In this document: piece after piece, positions 8,148 to 15,132 of the stretch
How the letters are laid out: every line of letters starts with the position of its first letter
Position numbering within the stretch: the stretch's first letter is position 1
Assembly: GCA_905214825.1 (NCBI GenBank)
Contig: CAJMNV010000015.1
Span: 1 to 20,671, forward strand
Direction of reading: 5' to 3'
Source of the DNA: an uncultured bacterium
GTDB lineage: Bacteria > Bacillota > Clostridia > Lachnospirales > Anaerotignaceae
Length of the DNA stretch: 20,671 bases
Made by a program: the position numbers and the translations under genes
The notes under the pieces: model-generated
The model's input: the letters and a program-made list of their open reading frames with translations, nothing else
What the model was told of the DNA's origin: nothing
The model's database searches: none

Positions 8148-8176
8148 ATTATATGCAATCTGCTTTTGTATGACAA
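8148..8176 (-). promoter_or_regulatory. Promoter of ddl-murI
   Basis: The minus strand has TTGTCA (8171-8176), a 17-base spacer and a consensus TATAAT (8148-8153). The ddl start codon is about 44 bases downstream of the -10 box. Confidence 0.85.
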
Positions 8177-8341
8177 TAAAAAAACCACAAATTATAAAGA
8201 AATAACGTGTATTTTCAAAATCATGGATATTTTGTATATCAAAAAAATTTTGTGCAGTTCTGAATCGTTTGTGCCATCATATTGCATAATATATTCAAAT
8301 GACACAAACAAAAAAGAATAATTCTTATTTAAGAAAAATTA
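8177..8341. other. AT-rich spacer between divergent ddl and trxA promoters
   Basis: The 339-base gap between the ddl and trxA start codons holds the two divergent promoters at its edges. The middle part is strongly A/T-rich with no open frame of note, no strong hairpin and no recognisable regulator site. Confidence 0.5.
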
Positions 8342-8370
8342 TTGATTTTTGGAAAAAAATGTGATATGAT
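8342..8370 (+). promoter_or_regulatory. Promoter of trxA
   Basis: TTGATT (8342-8347) and TATGAT (8365-8370) are separated by exactly 17 bases. The leader of about 65 bases contains a small CCGGAAA/TTTCGG hairpin (8388-8402) ahead of the ribosome site. Confidence 0.75.
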
Positions 8371-8443
8371 AATTCCATATTCATAGACCGGAAAGATTTC
8401 GGGTAGTATAGATGTATCACAACGAAGAATAGGAGGTATTACA

Positions 8444-8767
8444 ATGTTATCCGTAAAACACATAAAATCTGACGCATTTCAAAAAGAAGTTATCGAAAGT
8501 GATGTGCCTGTATTGGTAGACTTTTTTGCTACATGGTGTGGTCCTTGTCAAATGATGGGACCTGTGCTGGAACAATTACAAGCAGAATATGGTGAAAAAG
8601 CAAAAGTGGTAAAAGTAGACATTGACCAAGCGATGGATTTGGCACAAAAATATCAAGTGATGAATGTACCAAATATGATGTTTTTCAAAGGTGGCAAAGT
8701 GAGTGATAGCGTGATTGGTGCGGTTCCTGCCACAATATTAAAAGAAAAATTAAATCAATTACTGTAA
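8444..8767 (+). CDS. trxA: Thioredoxin
   Basis: This 107-residue protein is a standard cytoplasmic thioredoxin, a general disulfide reductase. The active site is FFATWCGPCQMMGP (27-40) with redox cysteines 32 and 35, and the conserved cis-proline segment is MNVPNMMFF (about 73-81). A typical acidic VDID follows the central strand. The ATG at 8444 has AGGAGG 7 bases upstream. It is flanked by its own promoter and a strong terminator, so it is monocistronic; no thioredoxin reductase gene is adjacent. The closing AVPATILKEKLNQLL helix is normal for the family. Confidence 0.96.
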   Translation: MLSVKHIKSDAFQKEVIESDVPVLVDFFATWCGPCQMMGPVLEQLQAEYGEKAKVVKVDIDQAMDLAQKYQVMNVPNMMFFKGGKVSDSVIGAVPATILKEKLNQLL

Positions 8768-8773
8768 TTTCTG

Positions 8774-8803
8774 AAAAGGCATTTTTTGTAAAAAATGCCT
8801 TTT
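8774..8803 (+). terminator. Intrinsic terminator after trxA
   Basis: AAAAGGCATTTTTT (8774-8787) and AAAAAATGCCTTTT (8790-8803) form a 14-bp perfect stem with a 2-base apex, which will open to a larger loop in RNA. It lies 6 bases after the trxA stop, and the T run is within the 3' arm. Confidence 0.85.
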
Positions 8804-8810
8804 CTTAGAG

Positions 8811-8839
8811 TTGACAAAGAAAAAAAACAGTAATATAAT
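8811..8839 (+). promoter_or_regulatory. Promoter of the thiamine salvage operon
   Basis: Consensus TTGACA (8811-8816), 17 bases, consensus TATAAT (8834-8839). Transcription should start near 8846, immediately before the TPP aptamer. Confidence 0.9.
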
Positions 8840-8849
8840 GGCATCATAA

Positions 8850-8943
8850 TGCAAAGGGAGCTTCATATTTGGGAGGCTGAGAGGAAGAACCATGTTCTTC
8901 GACCTTTTCACCTGATTTGGATAATGCCAACGTAGGGAATGCA
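8850..8943 (+). promoter_or_regulatory. TPP riboswitch (THI element)
   Basis: The conserved THI-box segments appear in order: AAGGGAGC, GGCTGAGAGGAAG, CGACCTTTTCACCTGATTTG, GGATAATGCC and AACGTAGGGAA, closed by a short TGCA/TGCA P1 (8850-8853 with 8940-8943). The P3 arm (GAAGAAC/GTTCTTC) is intact. It senses thiamine pyrophosphate and precedes thiW and thiM-thiE, so abundant thiamine should repress salvage. Confidence 0.97.
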
Positions 8944-9133
8944 ATGTATGACCCCAAAATACACCATACAGCGTGAATGACGAAGGTTTTTCCAAAAGCA
9001 AATTTTACATAAAAACAATATGATTTGTTTTTATATAAAAATGCCACAAAAGGGAAAATCTTTTTTTATTTTTTGAAAAAGGTTTTCTGTGTAAAAAGGT
9101 ATCATTTGCATAAACAGAAAGGAGTGTTTCGTC
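8944..9133 (+). other. Long leader between TPP aptamer and thiW (expression platform)
   Basis: About 190 bases separate the aptamer from thiW. A perfect 10-bp hairpin lies at 9009-9034 (ATAAAAACAA/TTGTTTTTAT, 6-base loop) and a weaker A/T stem around 9056-9091. Neither has a classic terminator tail after it. ATGACGAA at 8977-8984 is complementary to TTCGTCAT at 9128-9135, which covers the thiW start codon. The mechanism, termination or start-site masking, is unresolved. Confidence 0.5.
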
Positions 9134-9652
9134 ATGAATAATAAAAATAATAATTATGTGCAAAAAATGGTGTTAACGGCATTGTTTGCAGGCATGGGAT
9201 TTGTGTTGTCCTCCATGGTATGGTTTCCGAATATGGCACCGTTTCAACATTTTATCAATGTGTTGGCAGCTGTGTTTGTAGGGCCTTATTGGGGATTTTT
9301 GGCAGCATTGATTACAGGTTGTTTGCGTATGATGACAGGTCGTACACTTTTGGCAATCATTGGTGCCGTTTTTGGTGCTTTTTTATCTGGGTTTTTATAC
9401 CGCAAAAGCGGCGGAAAACTCTATCTGGCGGTTGTTGGAGAAATCATAGGCACAGGCATTATCAGTGCTTTGGTGGCATATCCCGTTATGATAGGGGTAT
9501 ATGGTATGGATTTGCAGTCCCCATTTTTTTACATACCTGCTTTTTTGCCATCTTCTGCGATGGGGGCTTTTTTGGGTGTATTGGTTATTACAGGGTTAAA
9601 ACGTGCAGGTGTATTTTATCGTATGATAGATAAAATCAATCGGAAACATTGA
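9134..9652 (+). CDS. thiW: ThiW: thiazole-specific S component of an ECF transporter
   Basis: This 172-residue membrane protein matches the ThiW family of ECF S components, predicted importers of the thiamine precursor hydroxyethylthiazole. Typical are the opening VQKMVLTALFAGMGFVLS, the FPNMAPFQHFINVLAAVFVGP stretch, ITGCLRMMTGRTLLAIIGA, and an alternating set of about five to six hydrophobic helices. The general energising module (EcfA/EcfT) is not in this window. The ATG at 9134 has AAAGGAG 9 bases upstream. It is the first gene behind the TPP riboswitch and is followed 11 bases later by thiM-thiE, whose ThiM half would phosphorylate the imported thiazole. Substrate rests on family and context, not on residues I can verify. 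Confidence 0.9.
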   Translation: MNNKNNNYVQKMVLTALFAGMGFVLSSMVWFPNMAPFQHFINVLAAVFVGPYWGFLAALITGCLRMMTGRTLLAIIGAVFGAFLSGFLYRKSGGKLYLAVVGEIIGTGIISALVAYPVMIGVYGMDLQSPFFYIPAFLPSSAMGAFLGVLVITGLKRAGVFYRMIDKINRKH

Positions 9653-9663
9653 GGAGGAACATC

Positions 9664-11157
9664 ATGAAAAACAGCAATGACATTTTGGCAACATTTCCAC
9701 AAATCATGGAGAATGTAAAACAAAAAGAACCCATTGTGCAAGCAATCACAAATTTTGTGACAGTCAATGATTGTGCAAATATCATATTGGCCTCAGGTGC
9801 TTCTCCTACGATGGCACACGAACCTGAAGAAGTGGAAGAAGTTGCAGCAGTGGTACAAGGGCTTGTCATGAATATGGGTACGATGGATGATACAAAAGCA
9901 ATGCTTTTGGCAGGTAAAAAAGCAAATGAAGTGGGTGTACCTGTGGTATTAGACCCTGTGGCAGTAGGTGCAACAAAATTGAGACGAGATGGTGGCAAAC
10001 AATTATTGGATACTGTAAAATTTGCTGTCATTCGTGGCAATACTTCTGAAATCAAGCATCTGGCAGTTGGCACAGGTTCTACAAGAGGTGTTGATGCAGC
10101 AGAAGCAGATAAAATCACAGAACAAAACTATAAAGAATTTGGCTATCTGGCAAGAGCATTGGCAAGAAAAACAGGGGCTGTGATTGCCATTTCTGGTGTG
10201 ATTGATATTATTGCTTCTGGTGAACGTGTATTTGCAATTCGGAACGGTGATGCCATGATGTCACGTATTACAGGCAGTGGTTGTATGTTGACAGCACTTT
10301 TGGGGGCATATTGTGGCGGTAATCCTGATCGTATATTGGAAGCAACGATTTGTGCAGTATCATTGATGGGTGTCAGTGGTGAAATTGCTCGTCAAAAAAC
10401 AGATGCACAACAAGCAGGTACTTTGACATTCCGTACGCATTTGGTAGACCAAATCAGTCTGATAGATGCACAAACATTGCAACAAAGAGCAAAATTAGAA
10501 GAATTGGAACTGCCTGAAAAAGCCACAAAAGAAAATATGAAATTGTATGCAATCACAGACCGTGCGTGGCTCAATGGCAGAACATTGGCAGATGTCACAG
10601 AAGAAGTACTGCAAGCAGGGGCAACATTTTTGCAAATCAGAGAAAAAGCATTAGACCACGAAACATTTTTGAAAGAAGCAAAAGAGTTGGCAATACTTGC
10701 AAAAAAATACCATGTGCCATTTGTGGTAAATGATAATATCGAAATTGCACTTGCTTGTGGTGCAGATGGTGTGCATGTGGGACAAAGTGATATTGTTGGT
10801 AAAAATGTCAGAGAAATGATTGGTAAAGATAAAATATTGGGTATTTCTGCAAATACTGTAGAAACAGCCATCAAAGCAGAACAAAGTGGTGCAGATTATA
10901 TTGGAGTAGGTGCTGTATTCCATACCGATACCAAAAAGGATGCACAGTCTTTGACAAATGCAGAATTGCTTGCAATTTGTAAAGCGGTAAATATTCCAGT
11001 TGTTGCCATTGGTGGTATCAATGCGGAAAATATCATGCAGTTAAAAGGTAGTGGCATTGATGGTGTTTCTGTCATTTCTGCAATATTTGCAAAAGAAAAT
11101 CCAGCAGAAGCAACCAAATCACTTTTGGCAAAAGCAGAAGTAATGCTTGCAGAATAA
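9664..11157 (+). CDS. thiM-thiE: Fused hydroxyethylthiazole kinase (ThiM) and thiamine-phosphate synthase (ThiE)
   Basis: One 497-residue protein joins two enzymes. Residues 1 to about 270 are ThiM, which phosphorylates hydroxyethylthiazole: PIVQAITNFVTVNDCAN, GNTSEI (125-130) and ITGSGCMLTALLGAYCGG (202-219, catalytic-loop C207). Residues 292-497 are ThiE, which couples the product to HMP-PP to form thiamine phosphate: LYAITDR, FLQIREK (322-328), VNDNIEIALACGADGVHVGQSD, YIGVGAVFHTDTKKDA and VAIGGI. A charged linker at about 273-291 connects them. The frame is continuous, and the ThiE half has no ribosome site of its own before M292, so this is a genuine fusion and not two genes. The ATG at 9664 has GAGGAGG 6 bases upstream, overlapping the thiW stop. 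The pyrimidine kinase ThiD is not encoded here. Confidence 0.93.
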   Translation: MKNSNDILATFPQIMENVKQKEPIVQAITNFVTVNDCANIILASGASPTMAHEPEEVEEVAAVVQGLVMNMGTMDDTKAMLLAGKKANEVGVPVVLDPVAVGATKLRRDGGKQLLDTVKFAVIRGNTSEIKHLAVGTGSTRGVDAAEADKITEQNYKEFGYLARALARKTGAVIAISGVIDIIASGERVFAIRNGDAMMSRITGSGCMLTALLGAYCGGNPDRILEATICAVSLMGVSGEIARQKTDAQQAGTLTFRTHLVDQISLIDAQTLQQRAKLEELELPEKATKENMKLYAITDRAWLNGRTLADVTEEVLQAGATFLQIREKALDHETFLKEAKELAILAKKYHVPFVVNDNIEIALACGADGVHVGQSDIVGKNVREMIGKDKILGISANTVETAIKAEQSGADYIGVGAVFHTDTKKDAQSLTNAELLAICKAVNIPVVAIGGINAENIMQLKGSGIDGVSVISAIFAKENPAEATKSLLAKAEVMLAE

Positions 11158-11188
11158 ATATAGACAAAACACACTCTATTATATAACG

Positions 11189-11228
11189 AAAAAGCACTCT
11201 GGTACATTTACAACCAAAGTGCTTTTTT
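11189..11228. terminator. Bidirectional terminator between thiM-thiE and the converging membrane-protein gene
   Basis: AAAAAGCACT (11189-11198) pairs with AGTGCTTTTT (11218-11227), with an inner TGGT/ACCA pairing, and ends in a T6 run on the plus strand. The A-run on the left serves the minus strand, whose gene ends at 11233. Confidence 0.85.
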
Positions 11229-11232
11229 GTTG

Positions 11233-11667
11233 TCATTGCTCATCATATTCTTTTTCCAATTTTTCTTTGCGGCGTTTTTCTAAATGGTAAAATCCAAAAC
11301 GGGCAGCAATAAATGTGACACAAAATGCAATCATACCTGTGATTGCAGCAATTTTATCTTTTTCCTGTGAAACAGCAAGAAAATAAAATCCCATAACAAA
11401 CACCCCTGTGATAATAGAAGGTATGCTATTTTTTAATGTAGGTTTCACAAATGCCGATAATACAATGCCTAATTGTCGACATCTGATTGCTTGATATATG
11501 GGAACCAACACCAAAATCAAAAATTCTAAAATACATTGTTCCAATCCATAATGTAAAAATAACACCTTCACCAAAAAAGAAATGACAACACCATAAAATA
11601 CCAACTGCATCATTTCAGAACCAATTTTTTGTTTTGCGTGTTCAATGCGTTCATCTTTGTAAATCAT
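11233..11667 (-). CDS. Four-helix membrane protein paired with an XRE regulator
   Basis: This 144-residue protein has hydrophobic helices at about 20-38, 44-62, 82-99 and 105-122, a charged N-terminus (MIYKDERIEHAKQKIG) and a very charged C-terminal tail (HLEKRRKEKLEKEYDEQ). I do not recognise a functional family with certainty; the arrangement, a small HTH regulator followed by a short four-helix protein, is common in Firmicutes and often annotated only as a domain of unknown function. The ATG at 11667 has AGGAGG 7 bases upstream, whereas the longer frame would overlap the regulator. It starts 11 bases after the regulator stop and is surely co-transcribed. A role in sensing, or as the target of the regulator, is inference only. 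Confidence 0.8.
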   Translation of the reverse strand: MIYKDERIEHAKQKIGSEMMQLVFYGVVISFLVKVLFLHYGLEQCILEFLILVLVPIYQAIRCRQLGIVLSAFVKPTLKNSIPSIITGVFVMGFYFLAVSQEKDKIAAITGMIAFCVTFIAARFGFYHLEKRRKEKLEKEYDEQ

Positions 11668-11678
11668 ATAAATCCCTC

Positions 11679-11873
11679 CTATTCTGTCCAAAATAAATCG
11701 TCTAATGTTTTGCCCAATACTTTGCATATGGCAATGCATAAAAGCAGTGACGGATTGTATTTGCCAGCCTCAATCATACCAATAGTTTGTCGTGTCACAC
11801 CCACTTTTTCTGCAAGCTGTTCTTGTGATAAATCTAGAGCAGCACGGGCAGATTTTAATTTTAGATTTTTCAA
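11679..11873 (-). CDS. Small XRE-family HTH regulator (TTG start)
   Basis: The 64-residue product is essentially one Cro/C1-type helix-turn-helix: LKLKSARAALDLSQEQLAEKVGVTRQTIGMIEAGKYNPSLLLCIAICKVLGKTLDDLFW read in order. Such minimal regulators act as DNA-binding dimers, usually on their own promoter. The start is the TTG at 11873: a near-perfect AAAGGAGGTGA site ends 4 bases before it, and the promoter at 11899-11927 would leave a longer frame without a transcript. The leader is only about 20 bases. It leads a two-gene unit with the four-helix membrane protein and is divergent from the marR-MATE operon 213 bases away, so it could also affect that operon. Confidence 0.88.
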   Translation of the reverse strand: MKNLKLKSARAALDLSQEQLAEKVGVTRQTIGMIEAGKYNPSLLLCIAICKVLGKTLDDLFWTE

Positions 11874-11898
11874 GAACTCACCTCCTTTGGCTATTTTG

Positions 11899-11927
11899 AA
11901 TATACAACATACCAAACAAAATGTCAA
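11899..11927 (-). promoter_or_regulatory. Promoter of the XRE/membrane-protein unit
   Basis: On the minus strand a consensus TTGACA (11922-11927), a 17-base spacer and TATATT (11899-11904). This is a strong match that also fixes the TTG start of the regulator. Confidence 0.85.
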
Positions 11928-11995
11928 CTATATTTTGCATATAGGTAGAAATAATTTGCAAAATGGAAAATATAAAATAGAAAAACAATGTTGTA

Positions 11996-12017
11996 TCAAG
12001 CAATATTTTTTGCTTGA
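11996..12017. repeat. Inverted repeat overlapping the marR -35 box
   Basis: TCAAGCAA (11996-12003) and TTGCTTGA (12010-12017) are perfect 8-bp arms around 6 bases. The right arm overlaps the TTGACA box at 12014-12019, a position suited to a repressor site. Confidence 0.6.
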
Positions 12018-12042
12018 CAGAACAAAATAATTAGGTTAATAT
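12014..12042 (+). promoter_or_regulatory. Promoter of the marR-MATE operon
   Basis: Consensus TTGACA (12014-12019), a 17-base spacer and TAATAT (12037-12042). A consensus TATAAT at 12040-12045 overlaps but would need a 20-base spacer. Confidence 0.75.
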
Positions 12043-12048
12043 AATTAT
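12027..12048. repeat. Inverted repeat over the marR -10 box, candidate MarR operator
   Basis: ATAATTA (12027-12033) and TAATTAT (12042-12048) are perfect 7-bp arms around 8 bases, so the dyad covers the -10 region. MarR proteins commonly bind such A/T-rich dyads in their own promoters. The composition makes chance occurrence easier. Confidence 0.5.
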
Positions 12049-12086
12049 ATTTTATAAACTATTTGGAAAAAGGGAGGACATATATT

Positions 12087-12527
12087 GTGACATTGGGTGA
12101 TGCAATTACAAAGTTTTTTCATGATATGGGGATTATGGAATTACGTTTGCGAAATAAAAATCCCCATTATGCAAAATTAAGTTATAACAGCAGTTTGTAT
12201 TTGGATATTATCGCAGCACATCAAGGAGAATACACCCCTTCTCGTTTGGCGGATATGCTCCATGTTGCCCGTCCTTCTGTAACACAGAAGCTCAATCAGT
12301 TAGAAAAAGATGGGTATATCATCAAAAAACAGGGCGAAATAGATAAAAGAGAGTATTATCTTTATTTCAATACCAGTTGTTATGACAAAGCAACAGGTTC
12401 TGCATATGCACATTTGGAAAATCACATAGAACAAAAAATCAAAGAATGTTACACAAAGGAGGAAATCGACAAATTCTCTGAGATACTTTCGTTTATTGGG
12501 GATATTTGTATAGATGACATTTTATGA
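12087..12527 (+). CDS. MarR-family transcriptional regulator (GTG start)
   Basis: The 146-residue product has the MarR layout: N-terminal dimerisation helices, a winged helix-turn-helix at about 48-95 (EYTPSRLADMLHVARPSVTQKLNQLEKDGYIIKKQ in order, with wing residues DKREYYLYF) and a long C-terminal helix. MarR proteins usually repress their own operon and release DNA on binding small molecules. I chose the GTG at 12087 because GGGAGG lies 9 bases upstream; a TTG at 12063 lies before that site. The stop overlaps the MATE start (ATGA, 12524-12527), so the two are translationally coupled and this regulator very probably controls the pump. Inducer unknown. Confidence 0.9.
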   Translation: MTLGDAITKFFHDMGIMELRLRNKNPHYAKLSYNSSLYLDIIAAHQGEYTPSRLADMLHVARPSVTQKLNQLEKDGYIIKKQGEIDKREYYLYFNTSCYDKATGSAYAHLENHIEQKIKECYTKEEIDKFSEILSFIGDICIDDIL

Positions 12528-13849
12528 ATGAACAAGATTTTGCAAAATTACCAACAAAAACGATATTTTTTCGCTGTGCCATTCCAGGGTTTTTGGCAAT
12601 GATAGTATCTTCTGTTTATGTTATGATAGATGGTATGTTTGTGGGGAATTTGATAGGCAGTCATGCACTGGCAGCAGTCAATTTGGGTTTTCCCATTATC
12701 ATGATATTATTTGCGGTAGGAGATATGATAGCGGTTGGTTCTGCTGTAAAAATTGCATTGGCATTGGGCGAAAAAGATAATTTGACAGCAAATCGTATTT
12801 TTTCAGCTGCTTTTTATATGATATTAGGTACGGGTGTGTTGTTTATGGTGATTGGATTTGCCATTGCACCAATGTTGATCAAGCATTTGATAAAAGATAC
12901 GGTTTTGGCACAGACAGCCTGGGAATATATCCATATTTTTTTGTATTTTATGCCTTTGATTATGCCGCTTTTTGCGATGGATAATTATTTGCGTATTTGT
13001 GGCAAAGCAAAGTTTAGTATGTATATGAATATCAGCATTGCAATTTTGAATATCATACTGGATTTTATATTTTTGTTTGTATTACGTCTGGATATTCGTT
13101 TTGCAGCATTGGCAACTGTATTGAGTATGGTGGTCGGTGTGGTCATTGCCGTATTGCCTTTTATATGCAAAAAATTGACACTACAATTTACAATACCAAA
13201 AATACCACTCACTACCATAGGCGGTATTTTTTATAATGGTAGTTCCGAATTTTTCAATAATGTATCAGGGTCTATGATGGCAACGGTTGTGAATGGTTTT
13301 TTGCTGCATTTGGGTGGTGGCATTGCTGTTGCATCATATGGCATTGTGATATATATAGATACTTTGCTTTTGATGGCATTGTATGGTATCATGGACGCTT
13401 TGCAACCACCAGTAAGTTATAATATTGGAGCAGGTAACCATAAAAAAACATATGAATTTTTTCGTATGAGTTGTATTGTGACAGGAACGATTTCATTTGT
13501 GTTTTTGATTGTGATGCTTGTTTTTCCGGAAGCAGTAGCAAAATTATTTTTAGAAGAAAATACAAATGATGTTTTGGAAATGACAAAAACAGCATTGCGT
13601 TTGTATGCACCGGCATATCTGTTTTTGTGGCTGAATATGGTAATCAGTTCGTTTTTGACAGCAATGGATAAAGCAAAAGAATCTTTGATTATCATGTTGT
13701 TTCGGTCATTGGCATTCCCAGCAATGTGTTTGTTGTTATTGCCAAATTTCTTTGGTGTAAATGGTATTTTTGTCACGCCCAGTGTATCTGCGGCATTGAC
13801 TTGTATGATTGCTTGTGTTATATGGAAAAAAGCATCAAAAATTTTGTAA
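12524..13849 (+). CDS. MATE-family efflux transporter
   Basis: The 441-residue membrane protein has about 12 hydrophobic helices in two similar halves and the typical MATE opening (FRCAIPGFLAMIVSSVYVMIDGMFVGNLIGSHALAAVNLGFP in order), with a second-half counterpart around GGGIAVASYGIVIYIDTLLLMALYGIMDALQPPVSYNIGAGN. MATE proteins expel cationic drugs, metabolites or dyes using sodium or proton gradients; the substrate here cannot be told. The length fits the family. It has no ribosome site of its own beyond the end of the MarR gene and starts in the ATGA overlap, so expression depends on the regulator gene. A strong terminator follows immediately. Confidence 0.93.
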   Translation: MNEQDFAKLPTKTIFFRCAIPGFLAMIVSSVYVMIDGMFVGNLIGSHALAAVNLGFPIIMILFAVGDMIAVGSAVKIALALGEKDNLTANRIFSAAFYMILGTGVLFMVIGFAIAPMLIKHLIKDTVLAQTAWEYIHIFLYFMPLIMPLFAMDNYLRICGKAKFSMYMNISIAILNIILDFIFLFVLRLDIRFAALATVLSMVVGVVIAVLPFICKKLTLQFTIPKIPLTTIGGIFYNGSSEFFNNVSGSMMATVVNGFLLHLGGGIAVASYGIVIYIDTLLLMALYGIMDALQPPVSYNIGAGNHKKTYEFFRMSCIVTGTISFVFLIVMLVFPEAVAKLFLEENTNDVLEMTKTALRLYAPAYLFLWLNMVISSFLTAMDKAKESLIIMLFRSLAFPAMCLLLLPNFFGVNGIFVTPSVSAALTCMIACVIWKKASKIL

Positions 13850-13850
13850 T

Positions 13851-13885
13851 AAAAAAAGGTGTTCTTTATGAGAACACCTTTTTTT
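13851..13885. terminator. Bidirectional terminator between MATE and aminotransferase genes
   Basis: A 15-bp perfect stem (13851-13865 with 13871-13885) with A7 on the left and T7 on the right and a core of GGTGTTCT/AGAACACC closes a 5-base loop. It serves both converging genes, whose stops are at 13849 and 13890. Confidence 0.93.
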
Positions 13886-13889
13886 ATAT

Positions 13890-15074
13890 TTATTTTAAGT
13901 TTGCTTTGATTACTTCTGCAATTTTTGTGATACCTTCTACAATTTTGTCTTCAGGCATACAAGAATAGTTCAAACGGAAGTGATTTTCTTTGCCACCATT
14001 AGGGAAGAAGCTGCCACCAGGAACATAAGCAACTTTCTTTTCTAAGCATTGTGTTGCCAGTGCTTTTGCGTCCATGTATTCAGGTAATACAACCCATGTG
14101 AACAAACCACCATCAGGGTGTGTGAATTTTGCTTCTTTGGGGAATGTTTCTTCCATTGTTTTGAGCATAACATCACGTCTTTTTTTGTAAACTTCTTTGA
14201 TTTTGTTTACATGTTCGTCCAAATCATACATATCCAAGAATTTGTTTGCAATCAACTGGTCGATAGAAGAGGATTGCAAGTCAGCCCCTTGTTTGATGAA
14301 GTTGTATTTTGCCAATATTTGTTCGTCAGCACATACCCAACCGATACGCAGACCAGGAGCCAAAATTTTGGAGAATGTACCCAAGAAGATAACCAAACCT
14401 TTTGTATCCAAAGATTTCAAAGCAGGCATATTTTCGTTTTCAAAACGCAATTCGCCATAAGGGTTGTCTTCGATAACGGGGATTTCGTATTTGTTTACGA
14501 TTTCCATGAATTTTTGACGTCTTTCCAAAGACCATGTTTTACCAGTAGGGTTTTGGAAGTCAGGAATTACATAAATCATTTTTACTTTTTCTGTGGTAGA
14601 CAGAACTTTTTCCAATTCTTCCATAATCATACCATGGTCATCGGTAGGAATTTCGATGAAGTTGGGTTCGCAAGCTTTGAATGCATTTACAGCACCCAAA
14701 TAGGAAGGACTTTCCAAAAGTACAACATCGCCGGGGTTCAAGAACACACGTGCAGAGAAGTCCAAACCTTGTTGAGAACCACTTGTAATCAGAATGTGAT
14801 CAGGTGTTGTTGCGATATTATTTTTTGCTTTCATTCTGTCCACGATTTTCTGACGCAATGCAGGCAGACCTTCTGTGGAAGCATACTGCAATGCAGCACG
14901 ACCTGCTTCGTCCATCACTTGCATAGCTGCCTGTTTTACACCTTCCACAGGGAACAGTTCAGGAGCCGGCATACCACCTGCAAAAGAAATGATGTCGGGT
15001 TGAGATGTAAGTTTCAGCAATTCTCTGATTTCGGAACCTGTCAAAAGGTTCATTCTGTTAGAAAACTGTACCAT
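13890..15074 (-). CDS. PLP-dependent class I/II aminotransferase
   Basis: The 394-residue protein is a fold-type I aminotransferase of the LysN/MocR-like group without a DNA-binding domain. Visible landmarks are ISFAGGMPAPELFP (29-42), LQYASTEGLPALR, the phosphate-binding SGSQQGLD (98-105), QNPTG (174-178, N175), EDNPYGELR (202-210, D203 for the pyridine nitrogen), the Schiff-base lysine K236 in GTFSKILAPGLRIGW, and R367 in FRLNYS for the substrate carboxylate. Relatives act on 2-aminoadipate, aromatic or branched amino acids; substrate here is open. The ATG at 15074 has AAGGAGG 8 bases upstream. It uses more TTC, GAC, CAG, AAC and CTG codons than its neighbours, which suggests high expression. 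It is divergent from the pot regulator. Confidence 0.92.
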   Translation of the reverse strand: MVQFSNRMNLLTGSEIRELLKLTSQPDIISFAGGMPAPELFPVEGVKQAAMQVMDEAGRAALQYASTEGLPALRQKIVDRMKAKNNIATTPDHILITSGSQQGLDFSARVFLNPGDVVLLESPSYLGAVNAFKACEPNFIEIPTDDHGMIMEELEKVLSTTEKVKMIYVIPDFQNPTGKTWSLERRQKFMEIVNKYEIPVIEDNPYGELRFENENMPALKSLDTKGLVIFLGTFSKILAPGLRIGWVCADEQILAKYNFIKQGADLQSSSIDQLIANKFLDMYDLDEHVNKIKEVYKKRRDVMLKTMEETFPKEAKFTHPDGGLFTWVVLPEYMDAKALATQCLEKKVAYVPGGSFFPNGGKENHFRLNYSCMPEDKIVEGITKIAEVIKANLK

Positions 15075-15106
15075 TGGATATTCCTCCTTATTATGTAAAA
15101 AATAAT

Positions 15107-15118
15107 AAAAGTTTAATA
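15107..15118 (+). repeat. AAAAGTTTARTA motif, copy 1 (aminotransferase leader)
   Basis: AAAAGTTTAATA lies between the aminotransferase promoter and its ribosome site. Identical or one-base variants recur at 15551 and 15641 in the same intergenic region, all reading in the same direction. Confidence 0.5.
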
Positions 15119-15132
15119 TAACCATCCAACAC

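Noticed and set aside
14118..15098. A 326-codon plus-strand open frame
   Set aside because: It is antisense to the aminotransferase, has a Phe/Cys/His-rich composition typical of a shadow frame, and no ribosome site.
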